This document shows, in pieces, positions 1 through 6,365 of a DNA stretch of 7,863 nt. A program made the translations under genes and the position numbers. The stretch comes from Ruminococcus_G sp050944415 (GTDB lineage Bacteria; Bacillota; Clostridia; Lachnospirales; Lachnospiraceae). How positions within the stretch are numbered: the first letter of the stretch is position 1; every line of letters begins with the position of its first letter. Under the pieces are notes generated by a model. That model did no database searches. It worked only from the letters and a program-made list of their open reading frames with translations, and was not told the DNA's origin. The stretch lies in contig JBMNRA010000090.1 of the NCBI GenBank assembly GCA_050944415.1, positions 1 through 7,863 of the forward strand. The letters run 5' to 3'.

Positions 1-132
1 GGTTGGAGCCTTTACAAAACCATCAAGTGGTAGGAGAAACAAACCAATCCACAGTATCTCCAAACAGTATAGCATACAGACCTTGGAGAGGGTCTATAAA
101 TACTACTACTATATAATACGAGGAGAATTATT
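1..132. other. Upstream region of mop, no confident gene
   Basis: No complete gene is supported here. A reading frame from base 2 stays open to a TGA at 134-136 overlapping the mop start, but its product is rich in consecutive tyrosines and resembles nothing I know. Frame 1 stops at 31-33. The first 50 bases can fold: 1-6 pairs with 44-50 with one bulge, enclosing a small ACCA/TGGT hairpin at 19-31. A second stem, AGACC/GGTCT, lies at 78-82 and 91-95. A TATAAT at 112-117 is too close to the ribosome site to be the -10 of a normal leadered mRNA and has no suitable -35. The region may be the end of an upstream gene plus spacer, or a cut-off structured leader. Confidence 0.35.
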
Positions 133-342
133 ATGAAAATCAGTGCGAGAAATCAGTTCAAAGGCAAAGTGTTGAGCGTGAAAGAAGGGGCGGTAAACGG
201 GATCGTAAAGATTGATATCGGAGGAGGAAACGTGATGTCTGCTACTATTTCCATGGACGCGATCCGTGAGCTGCAGCTGGAAGAAGGCAAAGACGCTTAT
301 GCGATTGTAAAAGCAACATCTGTGATGGTGGGAGTGGATTGA
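133..342 (+). CDS. mop: Mop family molybdate/molybdopterin-binding protein (molbindin, single TOBE domain)
   Basis: The 69-residue product is one complete Mop/TOBE domain, the usual length of stand-alone molbindins. It begins with the family signature SARNQFKGKV (residues 4-13), followed by a basic/glycine-rich strand segment, IGGGNVMSATIS (about 29-40), and the terminal KATSVMVGVD, all closely like clostridial MopII. Known molbindins form hexamers in the cytosol that bind several molybdate or tungstate oxyanions between subunits, buffering the metal for molybdenum-cofactor enzymes. The start is fixed by AGGAG at 121-125, seven bases before ATG. A strong hairpin terminator follows directly. 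No molybdate transporter or cofactor genes are visible; they could lie upstream of the window. Family assignment is firm; the physiological role is inferred from the family. Confidence 0.92.
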   Translation: MKISARNQFKGKVLSVKEGAVNGIVKIDIGGGNVMSATISMDAIRELQLEEGKDAYAIVKATSVMVGVD

Positions 343-343
343 G

Positions 344-393
344 AAAAGAAAAAGCGCTGTGCGGACGAAAGGCCTGCACAGCGCTTTTCTTTT
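344..393. terminator. Bidirectional intrinsic terminator between mop and the Smr-like gene
   Basis: The arms AAGCGCTGTGC (352-362) and GCACAGCGCTT (376-386) form an 11-bp perfect stem, extended by A/T pairs on both sides, around a 13-base loop with GAAA at its centre. To the right runs TTTTCTTTT and to the left AAAAGAAAAA, so transcripts from either strand end in a U-rich tract. It lies between the stop codons of two converging genes and can serve both. Confidence 0.9.
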
Positions 394-643
394 AATAATC
401 TTTCAGAACCAGTTCGGTAATACCTTCGTTCCATCCGTCCTCGACACGTATGATTTTGGGATGCGACTCCGGCTGGTAATCATCGTAAATCATATCGCGG
501 ATATCGGTGCTGTTGTCCATACCGTGAACCAGTCGCAGACGGAAAACGGAAGATGAGGCTTTCTCCAGCTCCTGGTCAATTGTCTGCTTCACTTCTTCGG
601 GCGGCATGCCCTGAAGATACAGTTCAATAATGCCTTGTGTCAT
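392..643 (-). CDS. Small stand-alone Smr/MutS2-C-terminal-like protein
   Basis: The 83-residue protein has the layout of a minimal Smr domain. An N-terminal strand and helix IIELYLQGMPPEEV (5-18) sits where Smr proteins carry the DLHG motif, followed by a helix to about residue 30. RLRLVHG (35-41) stands in for the IHGKG strand and turn, HPKIIRV (61-67) for the second strand, and NEGITELVLKDY (72-83) for the closing G-[VI]-T strand. Smr domains bind or nick nucleic acids, often RNA, in the cytosol. Here the usual D and H of DLHG are Y and Q, and the HGxGTG turn reads HGMDNST, so nuclease activity is doubtful. I chose ATG at 643 because GGGGAGG (652-658) lies 8 bases before it; the in-frame GTG at 650-652 overlaps that site. 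It has its own promoter and shares a terminator with mop. The fold call rests on motif order, not a search. Confidence 0.72.
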   Translation of the reverse strand: MTQGIIELYLQGMPPEEVKQTIDQELEKASSSVFRLRLVHGMDNSTDIRDMIYDDYQPESHPKIIRVEDGWNEGITELVLKDY

Positions 644-676
644 AAAATGCACCTCCCCTTGAATTTTCTTGTACTA

Positions 677-712
677 TAGGGATATTATACCATTATATTT
701 TGAAAATTGCAC
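677..712 (-). promoter_or_regulatory. Promoter of the Smr-like gene
   Basis: On the minus strand a perfect TATAAT (689-684) lies 17 bases after GTGCAA (712-707), which matches TTGACA at four of six positions. Transcription would start near 677, giving a leader of about 34 bases that includes the GGGGAGG ribosome site. Confidence 0.55.
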
Positions 713-737
713 CTGTTTTTTAAGAAAATTCATTTAA

Positions 738-769
738 TTTCACACTTGTCCAGACATACGTCTGTGAAA
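738..769 (-). terminator. Hairpin after trkH, possible weak terminator
   Basis: TTTCACA (738-744) pairs with TGTGAAA (763-769). Inside it CAGAC (751-755) pairs with GTCTG (760-764) around a four-base loop; the two stems share bases 763-764, so the longest combined form loses two of the inner pairs. It lies 18 bases past the trkH stop. The transcript is AT-rich downstream but lacks an uninterrupted U tract right after the stem, so termination may be partial. Confidence 0.35.
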
Positions 770-786
770 AACGTTGTTCTGCAGGT

Positions 787-2226
787 TTACTTTCGTTTCC
801 AGGTAGACGGTGCAAATAAAAGCAGCAGAGGGAACAATTCCAGTCGCCCGGCCAGCATATCAAACATCAGAACGCATTTGGAAAAGGGAGAGAACAGATG
901 GAAATTTTCCACAGGTCCAACCAGATCCAGGCCGGGGCCGATATTGTTGAGGGTTGCTGCAACCGCTGAAAAATTTGTGGTAAAACTGAAGTTATCCAGG
1001 CTGATCAACAGTATGGAAAGTGTTGTGATCAGCATATAGGCAATCAGAAAAATGTTGATGGAACGCACTGTCTCATGGGCAACCGGTCTGCCGTCCATTT
1101 TAATTTTCTTGACGCTGCGGGGGTGGGAGAAGGAAAAAAGTTCTTTTTTTACTGTTTTAAACATTATCAGAAGGCGGGAAACTTTAATTCCGCCTCCGGT
1201 GCTTCCGGCACAGGCTCCCACAAACATCAGAACGAGCAGCAGCGTCTGGGAAAGCTGGGGCCATAGATTAAAGTCGGTGGTAGCATATCCGGTAGTAGTG
1301 ATAATGGAACCCACCTGAAAGGCAGCATGGCGCAGCGCATCCCATATGCTGGAAAAAGATCCGCTGATATTCCAGGTTATGATAAGGATAGACACCAGAA
1401 TAACAGCCAGATAGGCCCGCACCTCTTCTGAACGAAATGCCTGGCCGAATTTTTTTCGCAGAATCAGAAAGTAAACATTAAAGTTGACGCCGAACAGGAT
1501 CATGAAAACAGTAACGATAACCTGAAGGTGGGGAGCATAACCGGCCATACTGTCATTTTTTATGCCGAATCCTCCGGTTCCGGCGGAACCGAAGGAAATG
1601 CACAGGGAATCAAACAGGGGCATTCCGCCTGCAACAAGAAGAATTATCTGTATTATGGTAAGAAAAGTATAGATTCCGTAAAGAATCATGGCGGTTTCCC
1701 GAACCCTGGGCACCAGTTTTTCCACAGAAGGTCCGGGGCTTTCCGCTTTCATCAGATACATACGGTGACCGCCTGCCATGGGGAGAAGGGCCAATATAAA
1801 GACCAGAATTCCCATGCCCCCGATCCAGTGAGTAAAACTTCGCCAGAACATGACGCAGTGAGAAAGAGCCTCCACATCTGTCAGGATACTGGATCCGGTA
1901 GTGGTAAAACCGGAAATAGATTCGAACAGAGCATCTTCCACTGCAGGAATCTCACCGCTGATCAGAAAAGGCAGAGCGCCGAAAATACTGAGAAGGATCC
2001 AGCTTAAAGCGACGGATATGAATCCTTCTTTCAGATAAAAAACTGTGCTGGAAGGTTTTCTGTGACTTAAAAGAAAACCACAGGCAAGGCCTGCCAGTAT
2101 GGTAATGACAAAAGAAAGACCGGAGGATTCCCGGTAAATAACTGCCACGAGGCAGGGAAGCAGCATAAGCAGAGATTCGAATTTCAGAACGCTTCCCAAT
2201 ATGTAACGTATCATAGATGTATTCAT
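787..2226 (-). CDS. trkH: TrkH family potassium uptake channel subunit
   Basis: The 479-residue integral membrane protein imports potassium and forms the pore of a Trk/Ktr-type transporter. It shows the four-repeat design of the superfamily, with a selectivity-filter glycine segment in each: TTTGSS (108-113), SAGTGGFG (214-221), TTTGYAT (310-316) and NNIGPG (427-432). The segment GACAGSTGGGIKVSR (337-351) matches the conserved intramembrane gate region after the third repeat, and GRLELFP (460-466) the C-terminal signature. Length is normal for the compact Gram-positive type. The ATG is preceded by AGGAAG eight bases upstream, which overlaps the trkA stop codon; the genes are 12 nt apart, so the two subunits are made from one mRNA. 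No frame damage is seen. It belongs to the TrkH/KtrB group; which name fits best is a matter of convention. Confidence 0.95.
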   Translation of the reverse strand: MNTSMIRYILGSVLKFESLLMLLPCLVAVIYRESSGLSFVITILAGLACGFLLSHRKPSSTVFYLKEGFISVALSWILLSIFGALPFLISGEIPAVEDALFESISGFTTTGSSILTDVEALSHCVMFWRSFTHWIGGMGILVFILALLPMAGGHRMYLMKAESPGPSVEKLVPRVRETAMILYGIYTFLTIIQIILLVAGGMPLFDSLCISFGSAGTGGFGIKNDSMAGYAPHLQVIVTVFMILFGVNFNVYFLILRKKFGQAFRSEEVRAYLAVILVSILIITWNISGSFSSIWDALRHAAFQVGSIITTTGYATTDFNLWPQLSQTLLLVLMFVGACAGSTGGGIKVSRLLIMFKTVKKELFSFSHPRSVKKIKMDGRPVAHETVRSINIFLIAYMLITTLSILLISLDNFSFTTNFSAVAATLNNIGPGLDLVGPVENFHLFSPFSKCVLMFDMLAGRLELFPLLLLFAPSTWKRK

Positions 2227-2238
2227 GGTTTTGTCTTC

Positions 2239-3597
2239 CTAAGGTTTTAGTATATCCTGGGCGTTTTTCAGCCCCAGAATGGTGGTGACGATAATTATGG
2301 TATCTCCGGGCATAATCATATCCTGTCCGCTGGGGACAATCATTCGGTTATTGCGGATGATGCAGCTGATCAGAAGGTTGCTGCGCAGATTCATTTTTTC
2401 CAGAGGAATTCCGGTGATTTTGGATTCTTTCTGAATATTGAACTCCAGTGCTTCTACCTGATCGTCAAACATGCGGTACAGGGTTTCGATGTTGCTGCCC
2501 ATGGAATTCTGAGTGGCCCGGACATACTGAAGGATTCTCTCAGAAGTCAGATAACGGGGATACACTACACTGTCCAGATCCAGGTTGTTAATGACCTCAT
2601 TCAGCTGCAGCCGGTTTATTTTTGTGATGACTTTGGTTTTGACTTTCTTTTTGGCGAACAGAGACAGAAGAATATTCTCTTCGTCGAAGTTGGTCAGTGC
2701 CACAAAGGCATCCATCTGTCCGATGCGTTCTTCGTAGAGCAGGTCTTTATCACTGCCATCGCCGTTTACGATGACAGCTTCCGGGAGAAGTATGCTCAGT
2801 TCTTCGCAGCGCTTCGGATTACTCTCAATAATCTTGACAGAAATTCCCAGCCTTAAAAGCATATTGGCCAGATAGACGGAAATTTTTCCGCCGCCGATCA
2901 GCATAGCGTTTTTAACCGGATTGGATTTAAGGTGAATTCGCTTGAAAAAATCCACGGCGGTTTTTCTGGATGAAATAAAGGAAATGATATCCGATGCCTT
3001 TAATACAAAGTCTCCGGAAGGGATGATTACCTTGTTGTCACGTTCCACTGCGCAGATCAGCAGATCACTGCTTAAACCGGCGGGCATGTCTTTCAGGGCC
3101 ATACGGTCAAGGATGGATCCTTCCCTGATCCGGAAACGCAACATTTCCATCTGCCCTTTTGAAAACATTTCAATGGAAAGGGCATTGGGAAAACACAGCA
3201 GCCGTGTAATTGCCGCCGCTGCCGTAAGCTCCGGATTAATAATTCTGGACAGCCCCAGTTCTTTTTTTAGAAACGGCCGTTCCTGACTGTATACGGGATT
3301 GCGGACACGGGCGATCGTCTGGCATTTCCCTGCCTTTTTTGCGATTACACAGCAGAGCAGATTCAGTTCATCGGATTCCGTTACGGCAATCAACAGATCC
3401 GCGTCTTCAATTCCGGCCTCTGTCAGCGTATTGTAACTGGCGCAGTTGCCGGTGACGCCCATAACATCGTAAGAAGAGACCATCCTGTTTACAACGGTCT
3501 CATTTGTGTCAATGACGCATATGTCATTGTCTTCCTGGCTCAGCTGGGCAGTCAGGACGGTGCCCAGCTTGCCGCAGCCTGCAATAATAATATTCAT
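2239..3597 (-). CDS. trkA: Trk system potassium transporter regulatory subunit TrkA (two RCK units)
   Basis: The 452-residue cytosolic protein gates the TrkH channel in response to bound nucleotides. It carries two tandem RCK units. The first starts with the Rossmann loop GCGKLG (7-12), an acidic VID strand end (28-30) and a TESDELN segment (73-79), followed by a TrkA-C domain around 145-215. The second starts with GGGKIS (235-240), has IIESN (256-260) and TNFDEENIL (302-310), and ends in a second TrkA-C domain at about 380-450. The duplicated architecture is typical of TrkA rather than single-unit KtrA. The second loop (GGGKIS) lacks the last glycine of GxGxxG, so the two sites may differ in nucleotide binding. 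The ribosome site is weak (AGAG, about 10 bases before ATG). It is the first gene of the trkA-trkH operon. Confidence 0.95.
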   Translation of the reverse strand: MNIIIAGCGKLGTVLTAQLSQEDNDICVIDTNETVVNRMVSSYDVMGVTGNCASYNTLTEAGIEDADLLIAVTESDELNLLCCVIAKKAGKCQTIARVRNPVYSQERPFLKKELGLSRIINPELTAAAAITRLLCFPNALSIEMFSKGQMEMLRFRIREGSILDRMALKDMPAGLSSDLLICAVERDNKVIIPSGDFVLKASDIISFISSRKTAVDFFKRIHLKSNPVKNAMLIGGGKISVYLANMLLRLGISVKIIESNPKRCEELSILLPEAVIVNGDGSDKDLLYEERIGQMDAFVALTNFDEENILLSLFAKKKVKTKVITKINRLQLNEVINNLDLDSVVYPRYLTSERILQYVRATQNSMGSNIETLYRMFDDQVEALEFNIQKESKITGIPLEKMNLRSNLLISCIIRNNRMIVPSGQDMIMPGDTIIIVTTILGLKNAQDILKP

Positions 3598-3623
3598 AGC
3601 GTTTTTCTCTTTTCTGTAAAATA

Positions 3624-3658
3624 TATCTACATTATAGCACCTTTATCTGAATAGGCAA
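3624..3658 (-). promoter_or_regulatory. Promoter of the trkA-trkH operon
   Basis: On the minus strand TTGCCT (3658-3653) and TGCTATAAT (extended -10, TATAAT at 3636-3631) are 16 bases apart. The predicted start near 3624 leaves a leader of only about 27 bases before trkA, too short to hold a riboswitch. Confidence 0.65.
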
Positions 3659-3684
3659 TGGTTTGTGAAAAGAATAAAGTGTCA

Positions 3685-3726
3685 GGAATATGACTCATGA
3701 TACGTTATATAATATGAGAGCGCTCT
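3685..3726 (+). promoter_or_regulatory. Probable promoter region of the sigma/anti-sigma operon
   Basis: A TATAAT lies at 3708-3713, inside CGTTATATAAT. No good TTGACA-like -35 is found at the right distance; GGAATA (3685-3690) sits 17 bases upstream instead. A perfect 10-base palindrome AGAGCGCTCT (3717-3726) falls at the expected transcription start, and ATGACTCAT (3690-3698) is a second small dyad. The lack of a housekeeping -35 is compatible with control by an activator or by an alternative sigma, but this is inference. Confidence 0.4.
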
Positions 3727-3753
3727 GAAAATGGAGGAAGGGAGTGGCATAGG

Positions 3754-4311
3754 ATGAGAAGCGATGGTGAAATCCTGGAAAAGCTGTATGACCGTTATGA
3801 AAATCATATGTTCCGTGTGGCCTTTGGAATATTGAAACAGAAATGGCAGGCGGAGGATGCGGTTCAGGATGCCTTCGTCAAGCTGATGCAGTATACCGGA
3901 AAAATCAGGGATATAAACTGTGAGGAAACCAGACGGCTGGTACTTCGTGTGATCAAAACAACGGCTATTGATTATTACCGGAAAAATCAGAAGGAGGCTG
4001 TCCGTCTGAGCAGTGAGAAAACGGCGGAGGGCCAACGGATTCATGCTGTTGATGAGATGGAAAAAGCGGAAAACCGGCAGATAATTCACAGAATTTTGAA
4101 GGAACTGCCGACGGATTATCTGGAGATTATTAAGCTGCGCTGTTATTTTGAGTTTACCAACAGAGAAGCAGGACAGATTCTGGGAATCAGTGAAGATGCG
4201 GCGGCAAAACGGTTTGAAAGGGCGAAGCGATATGTGCAGGAGCGGACAGGAGGTGCAGAAAATGGCAAAGAAAGAGTGGAAGATGGAGCATTTTCTAACG
4301 GCATTGGGTGA
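3754..4311 (+). CDS. ECF-type RNA polymerase sigma factor
   Basis: The 185-residue protein has the two-domain plan of extracytoplasmic-function sigma factors, which redirect RNA polymerase to a small regulon. Region 2 spans about 11-75: LYDRYENHMFRVAFGIL, then QAEDAVQDAFVKLM (32-45, the core-binding segment) and the -10-reading helix ending in AIDYYRK. Region 4 covers about 116-163: LKELPTDYLEIIKLR and the helix-turn-helix TNREAGQILGISEDAAAKRF (135-154) that reads the -35 element. The ATG follows AGGGAG (3739-3744) by nine bases. The 3' end overlaps the next gene by 50 nt, so the last ~16 residues lie beyond region 4 and are probably dispensable. That overlap couples translation to the membrane partner. 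The target regulon is not visible, apart from possible control of its own promoter. Confidence 0.9.
   Translation: MRSDGEILEKLYDRYENHMFRVAFGILKQKWQAEDAVQDAFVKLMQYTGKIRDINCEETRRLVLRVIKTTAIDYYRKNQKEAVRLSSEKTAEGQRIHAVDEMEKAENRQIIHRILKELPTDYLEIIKLRCYFEFTNREAGQILGISEDAAAKRFERAKRYVQERTGGAENGKERVEDGAFSNGIG
4248..4253 (+). promoter_or_regulatory. Ribosome binding site inside the sigma gene that sets the anti-sigma start
   Basis: A consensus AGGAGG lies eight bases before ATG 4262, within the sigma coding sequence. It shows that the partner protein starts at 4262 and not at the TTG at 4148, which has no such site and would double-read region 4 of the sigma gene. Confidence 0.85.
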
Positions 4312-5656
4312 GGAAGCCATTTTGGAAGAATGGGAGCAGGAAGGGGAAAAACATAATTTTTCTTCAGAATACAATAAGAAGAAAAAAGAGCTGATCCGGC
4401 AGGCTGTATGTCAGAATACAGGAAAAAGGAACAGAAAGAAAAGATGGGTGGTCTGTCTTTGCGCGGCGGCCTTACTGATGTTCTCAGTGGGGGCATATGC
4501 GGCTGTACAGATATTCCATACCCGGGTAGAATATGATGCTGAACGGGGATTTGCTTCCCTGGCTTTTGAAAAACTGGGGGATGAGGAAATCAGGCCTATA
4601 GAAATTATTCCTGGTTATCTGCCGGAGGGCTATGAAGAATGGGATGAGGGAAAGTACTCTCCAGGCGGTGAGTACGGAGCGAGCGGACTGACCTTTATGA
4701 CGGCCAATGACAAAGCCATTCAGAATATCGGTCCTGCCAGCAGTGTAGAGGAAACGATTCTGGGAGGGGTAAAAGCGCTGGTTGTGGAAGTGAAGGGAGC
4801 CGATTATCCCCATATCATTTTTCTGCTCTATGAGGATTTGGGCCATGTGGTGGAAATTATGGGATGCAGCAGTCTTGATATGGACGAGGTGAAAAAAGTG
4901 GCCGAAAATATCAGGATTGAAGAAACCGACAGCGCGGGAAATCAGAAAACATATTTTGCCGAAGAAGATGATGAGGGAATAGCGCCGGAGGAGATCCCCA
5001 TAGAAGGCGAACAGATCCGGGCGCAGGGGGATACCTTTGTAAGCTGGAATGTGGCATATACCGTAAAGGAAGCACGGCTGTCAGACCAGGTTCCCGATGA
5101 GAGGCTGAAGCAGGAGTATACAGGAGGAACCGGGAAAGATTACGATCTGGTTCGTTCCTGTATCCTGGAGGACGGTACGTTAAAACCCTGGCACAGGACC
5201 GTTGACGTCTGGGACGGCGATGCTTTTGTGGAAAAGGATAGGGGAGAGATTCCTGTGAAATATCTGGAGGTTACTCTGGAAGTGCAAAATATTCAGGATG
5301 AACCGGTAAAAGATATCTGCACCTATTACCGGCTGTGCCGTCTGGTGCAGGGAGAAGGAGAGACCTGGGAAAAGCATGATCTGACGGAAATGTCTGATGA
5401 GGATGGCAGTCTGGACGTTGACAGTTATGGACTGCTGGCAGACGGACGGCCCTTTATTTTTGATTCCAGCTCTTATCTGGATGACCCCAAGCATTTTTAT
5501 TTCATGGATCTGGATGCAGGAGAAACCAGAGAGATCCATGTGGGATTTGCAGTGCCGGAGGACAGACTGGATCAGCTGTATATAGGAATCAATGTGGATA
5601 TTGAAGGAGAGACAAATTACGTAAATGTGTCACGGCAGTATCAGTACCATTTTTGA
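4262..5656 (+). CDS. Single-pass membrane protein with DUF4367-like extracellular domain, probable anti-sigma factor
   Basis: The 464-residue protein has a charged cytosolic N-terminus (1-60), a basic patch KRNRKKR (55-61), one membrane segment (about 62-82, WVVCLCAAALLMFSVGAYAA) and a large extracellular part. The positive patch predicts N-in/C-out topology. Residues 112-220 resemble DUF4367: PGYLPEGYEEW near the start, IIFLLYEDLGHVVEIMG (185-201) and DEVKKVAENIRI (208-219) near the end. An acidic linker (about 232-252) leads to a second beta-rich domain (255-464) with KYLEVTLEVQNIQDEP, like the immunoglobulin-type folds of Gram-positive surface proteins. Clostridial ECF genes are often followed by such proteins, whose cytosolic part is thought to hold the sigma factor while the outer part senses. 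No zinc-binding anti-sigma motif is seen, so the inhibitory role is inferred from gene order and topology. Leucines are mostly CTG, like the genes to its left. Confidence 0.75.
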   Translation: MAKKEWKMEHFLTALGEEAILEEWEQEGEKHNFSSEYNKKKKELIRQAVCQNTGKRNRKKRWVVCLCAAALLMFSVGAYAAVQIFHTRVEYDAERGFASLAFEKLGDEEIRPIEIIPGYLPEGYEEWDEGKYSPGGEYGASGLTFMTANDKAIQNIGPASSVEETILGGVKALVVEVKGADYPHIIFLLYEDLGHVVEIMGCSSLDMDEVKKVAENIRIEETDSAGNQKTYFAEEDDEGIAPEEIPIEGEQIRAQGDTFVSWNVAYTVKEARLSDQVPDERLKQEYTGGTGKDYDLVRSCILEDGTLKPWHRTVDVWDGDAFVEKDRGEIPVKYLEVTLEVQNIQDEPVKDICTYYRLCRLVQGEGETWEKHDLTEMSDEDGSLDVDSYGLLADGRPFIFDSSSYLDDPKHFYFMDLDAGETREIHVGFAVPEDRLDQLYIGINVDIEGETNYVNVSRQYQYHF

Positions 5657-5695
5657 AAGCGCCTTGATGTGACGAGTTTTATAGATGATACAGTA

Positions 5696-5731
5696 AAGCG
5701 GCGGTATTCCTAAAAAGGAGTATCGTCGCTT
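5696..5731 (+). terminator. Hairpin ending the sigma/anti-sigma operon
   Basis: Sixteen consecutive pairs join 5696-5711 with 5716-5731 around an AAAA loop. Three pairs are G-U, and all three become C-A mismatches on the opposite strand, so the structure is built for plus-strand RNA. It lies 39 bases after the anti-sigma stop. The following GTTGTATGT is only moderately U-rich, so it may act as a 3'-end stabiliser as well as, or instead of, a full terminator. Confidence 0.55.
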
Positions 5732-5840
5732 GTTGTATGTGGGTAAATATGTGCCTTGGGTAAATGCTCATGGTTAATAATGAAGCACAACAAAAATTTG
5801 ACAGACAACAGCACCAGTATTCCAAAAAACAAAAAGTCTA
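5732..5840. other. AT-rich spacer at the composition boundary
   Basis: No firm gene. A 9-base direct repeat TGGGTAAAT occurs at 5740-5748 and 5757-5765. A 26-codon frame (5764-5844) without a ribosome site encodes a Gln/Lys-rich peptide containing QQKFDRQQHQYSKKQ, vaguely like the start of some methyltransferases. From here rightwards codon and base use change. Confidence 0.4.
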
Positions 5841-5875
5841 TTGACTCATGTACGAAATCGGATATAATAAGTAAT
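5841..5875 (+). promoter_or_regulatory. Promoter of marR and the efflux operon
   Basis: TTGACT (5841-5846, five of six) and a perfect TATAAT (5863-5868) are 16 bases apart, a strong housekeeping promoter. Transcription should start near 5875. Its spacer and -10 are overlapped by the first of two operator-like repeats. Confidence 0.85.
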
Positions 5876-5890
5876 GTACGAAATCGGATA
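5848..5890 (+). repeat. Two perfect 17-bp direct repeats, probable MarR operator
   Basis: ATGTACGAAATCGGATA occurs at 5848-5864 and again at 5874-5890, 26 bases apart start to start. Each copy is an imperfect dyad (TGTACGA and TATCCGA half-sites, five of seven bases shared) centred on CGA-AA-TCG. Copy one covers the spacer and the start of the -10; copy two lies at the start of the transcript. Binding by the adjacent MarR protein would block initiation. Repeat identity is seen directly; the binding role is inferred. Confidence 0.75.
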
Positions 5891-5910
5891 AGCGAGAAGG
5901 AGGAAAAAAT

Positions 5911-6342
5911 TTGCACTATTTAGAAACGGGGCAATATACCTATTTAGCAGGAGAAATCAACGCTTTATACCACGAAGCGGCTGTAAAAATGGGTATTTCG
6001 GATAGCGTTCAAAATATTTTATATGTACTCTGTGAGAAGGGTGGTAAATGTCTGCAAAGTGAAATAAGTAAACTTACAGGTATCAGCCGCCAGACAATCA
6101 ATTCTGCCATTCGCAAATTGGAAAAAGAGGAAATCGTATATTTGAAACAAGGGAAAGGCAGAAATACAATTCTCTGCCTGACTGAAAAGGGAAAGAAATT
6201 TTCATCAGAAAAAATAATGCCCCTGCACGAGATTGAAAACAAAATCTGGAATGAGTGGACAGCGGAGGAACAGCAGCAATATCTGACGCTTACGAAAAAA
6301 TATCGTGACGGATTAAGAAAATATCTGGAAGCCATGTTATAA
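5911..6342 (+). CDS. MarR family transcriptional regulator
   Basis: The 143-residue protein has the standard MarR length and plan: an N-terminal dimerisation helix (1-28), a winged helix-turn-helix (about 33-100) and C-terminal helices (103-143). The DNA-reading helix is SRQTINSAIRKLEKEEIV (59-76), and the wing is LKQGKGRNTILCLTEKG (78-94), with the basic residues usual for the family. MarR dimers bind short dyads and release them when a phenolic compound or drug binds. Here the likely target is the doubled 17-bp repeat in its own promoter, which would make it autoregulated and set expression of the exporter downstream. The start is TTG, supported by AAGGAGG (5897-5903) seven bases upstream; no ATG gives the complete dimerisation helix. 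Codons are AT-rich compared with the genes to the left. The inducer cannot be read from sequence. Confidence 0.9.
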   Translation: MHYLETGQYTYLAGEINALYHEAAVKMGISDSVQNILYVLCEKGGKCLQSEISKLTGISRQTINSAIRKLEKEEIVYLKQGKGRNTILCLTEKGKKFSSEKIMPLHEIENKIWNEWTAEEQQQYLTLTKKYRDGLRKYLEAML

Positions 6343-6365
6343 AAGCAGAAAACAAAATCTTTTGA

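Noticed and set aside
2..136. Open frame overlapping the mop start
   Set aside because: No visible start, atypical runs of tyrosine and no recognisable similarity; cannot be supported as a gene from this window.
644..652. GTG start at 650-652 for the Smr-like gene
   Set aside because: The GTG overlaps the ribosome site itself; ATG 641-643 has ideal spacing.
1528..2007. Plus-strand open frame inside trkH
   Set aside because: Antisense to conserved TrkH filter and gate motifs; Gly/Ser/His-rich product without family signature.
3598..3623. Cyclic-di-AMP or other riboswitch before trkA, as found before some potassium uptake genes
   Set aside because: The leader from the predicted start is only about 27 bases, too short for such an aptamer.
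3691..3699. Nine-base word TGACTCATG shared by the sigma and marR promoter regions (also 5842-5850)
   Set aside because: Its distance to the -10 differs (17 versus 21 bases) and it coincides with the -35 only at marR, so coincidence is the simplest explanation.
4148..4261. TTG-started N-terminal extension of the anti-sigma protein
   Set aside because: It would overlap the sigma region 4 coding sequence in another frame; the AGGAGG eight bases before ATG 4262 settles the start.
3682..4374. Long minus-strand open frame of about 230 codons across the sigma gene and its promoter
   Set aside because: It lies antisense to a well-supported sigma factor; the translation is low-complexity and shows no domain, so it is a shadow frame.
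5798..5803. Perfect TTGACA box upstream of marR
   Set aside because: No -10 hexamer lies 15-19 bases downstream; the pair at 5841/5863 is the better promoter.
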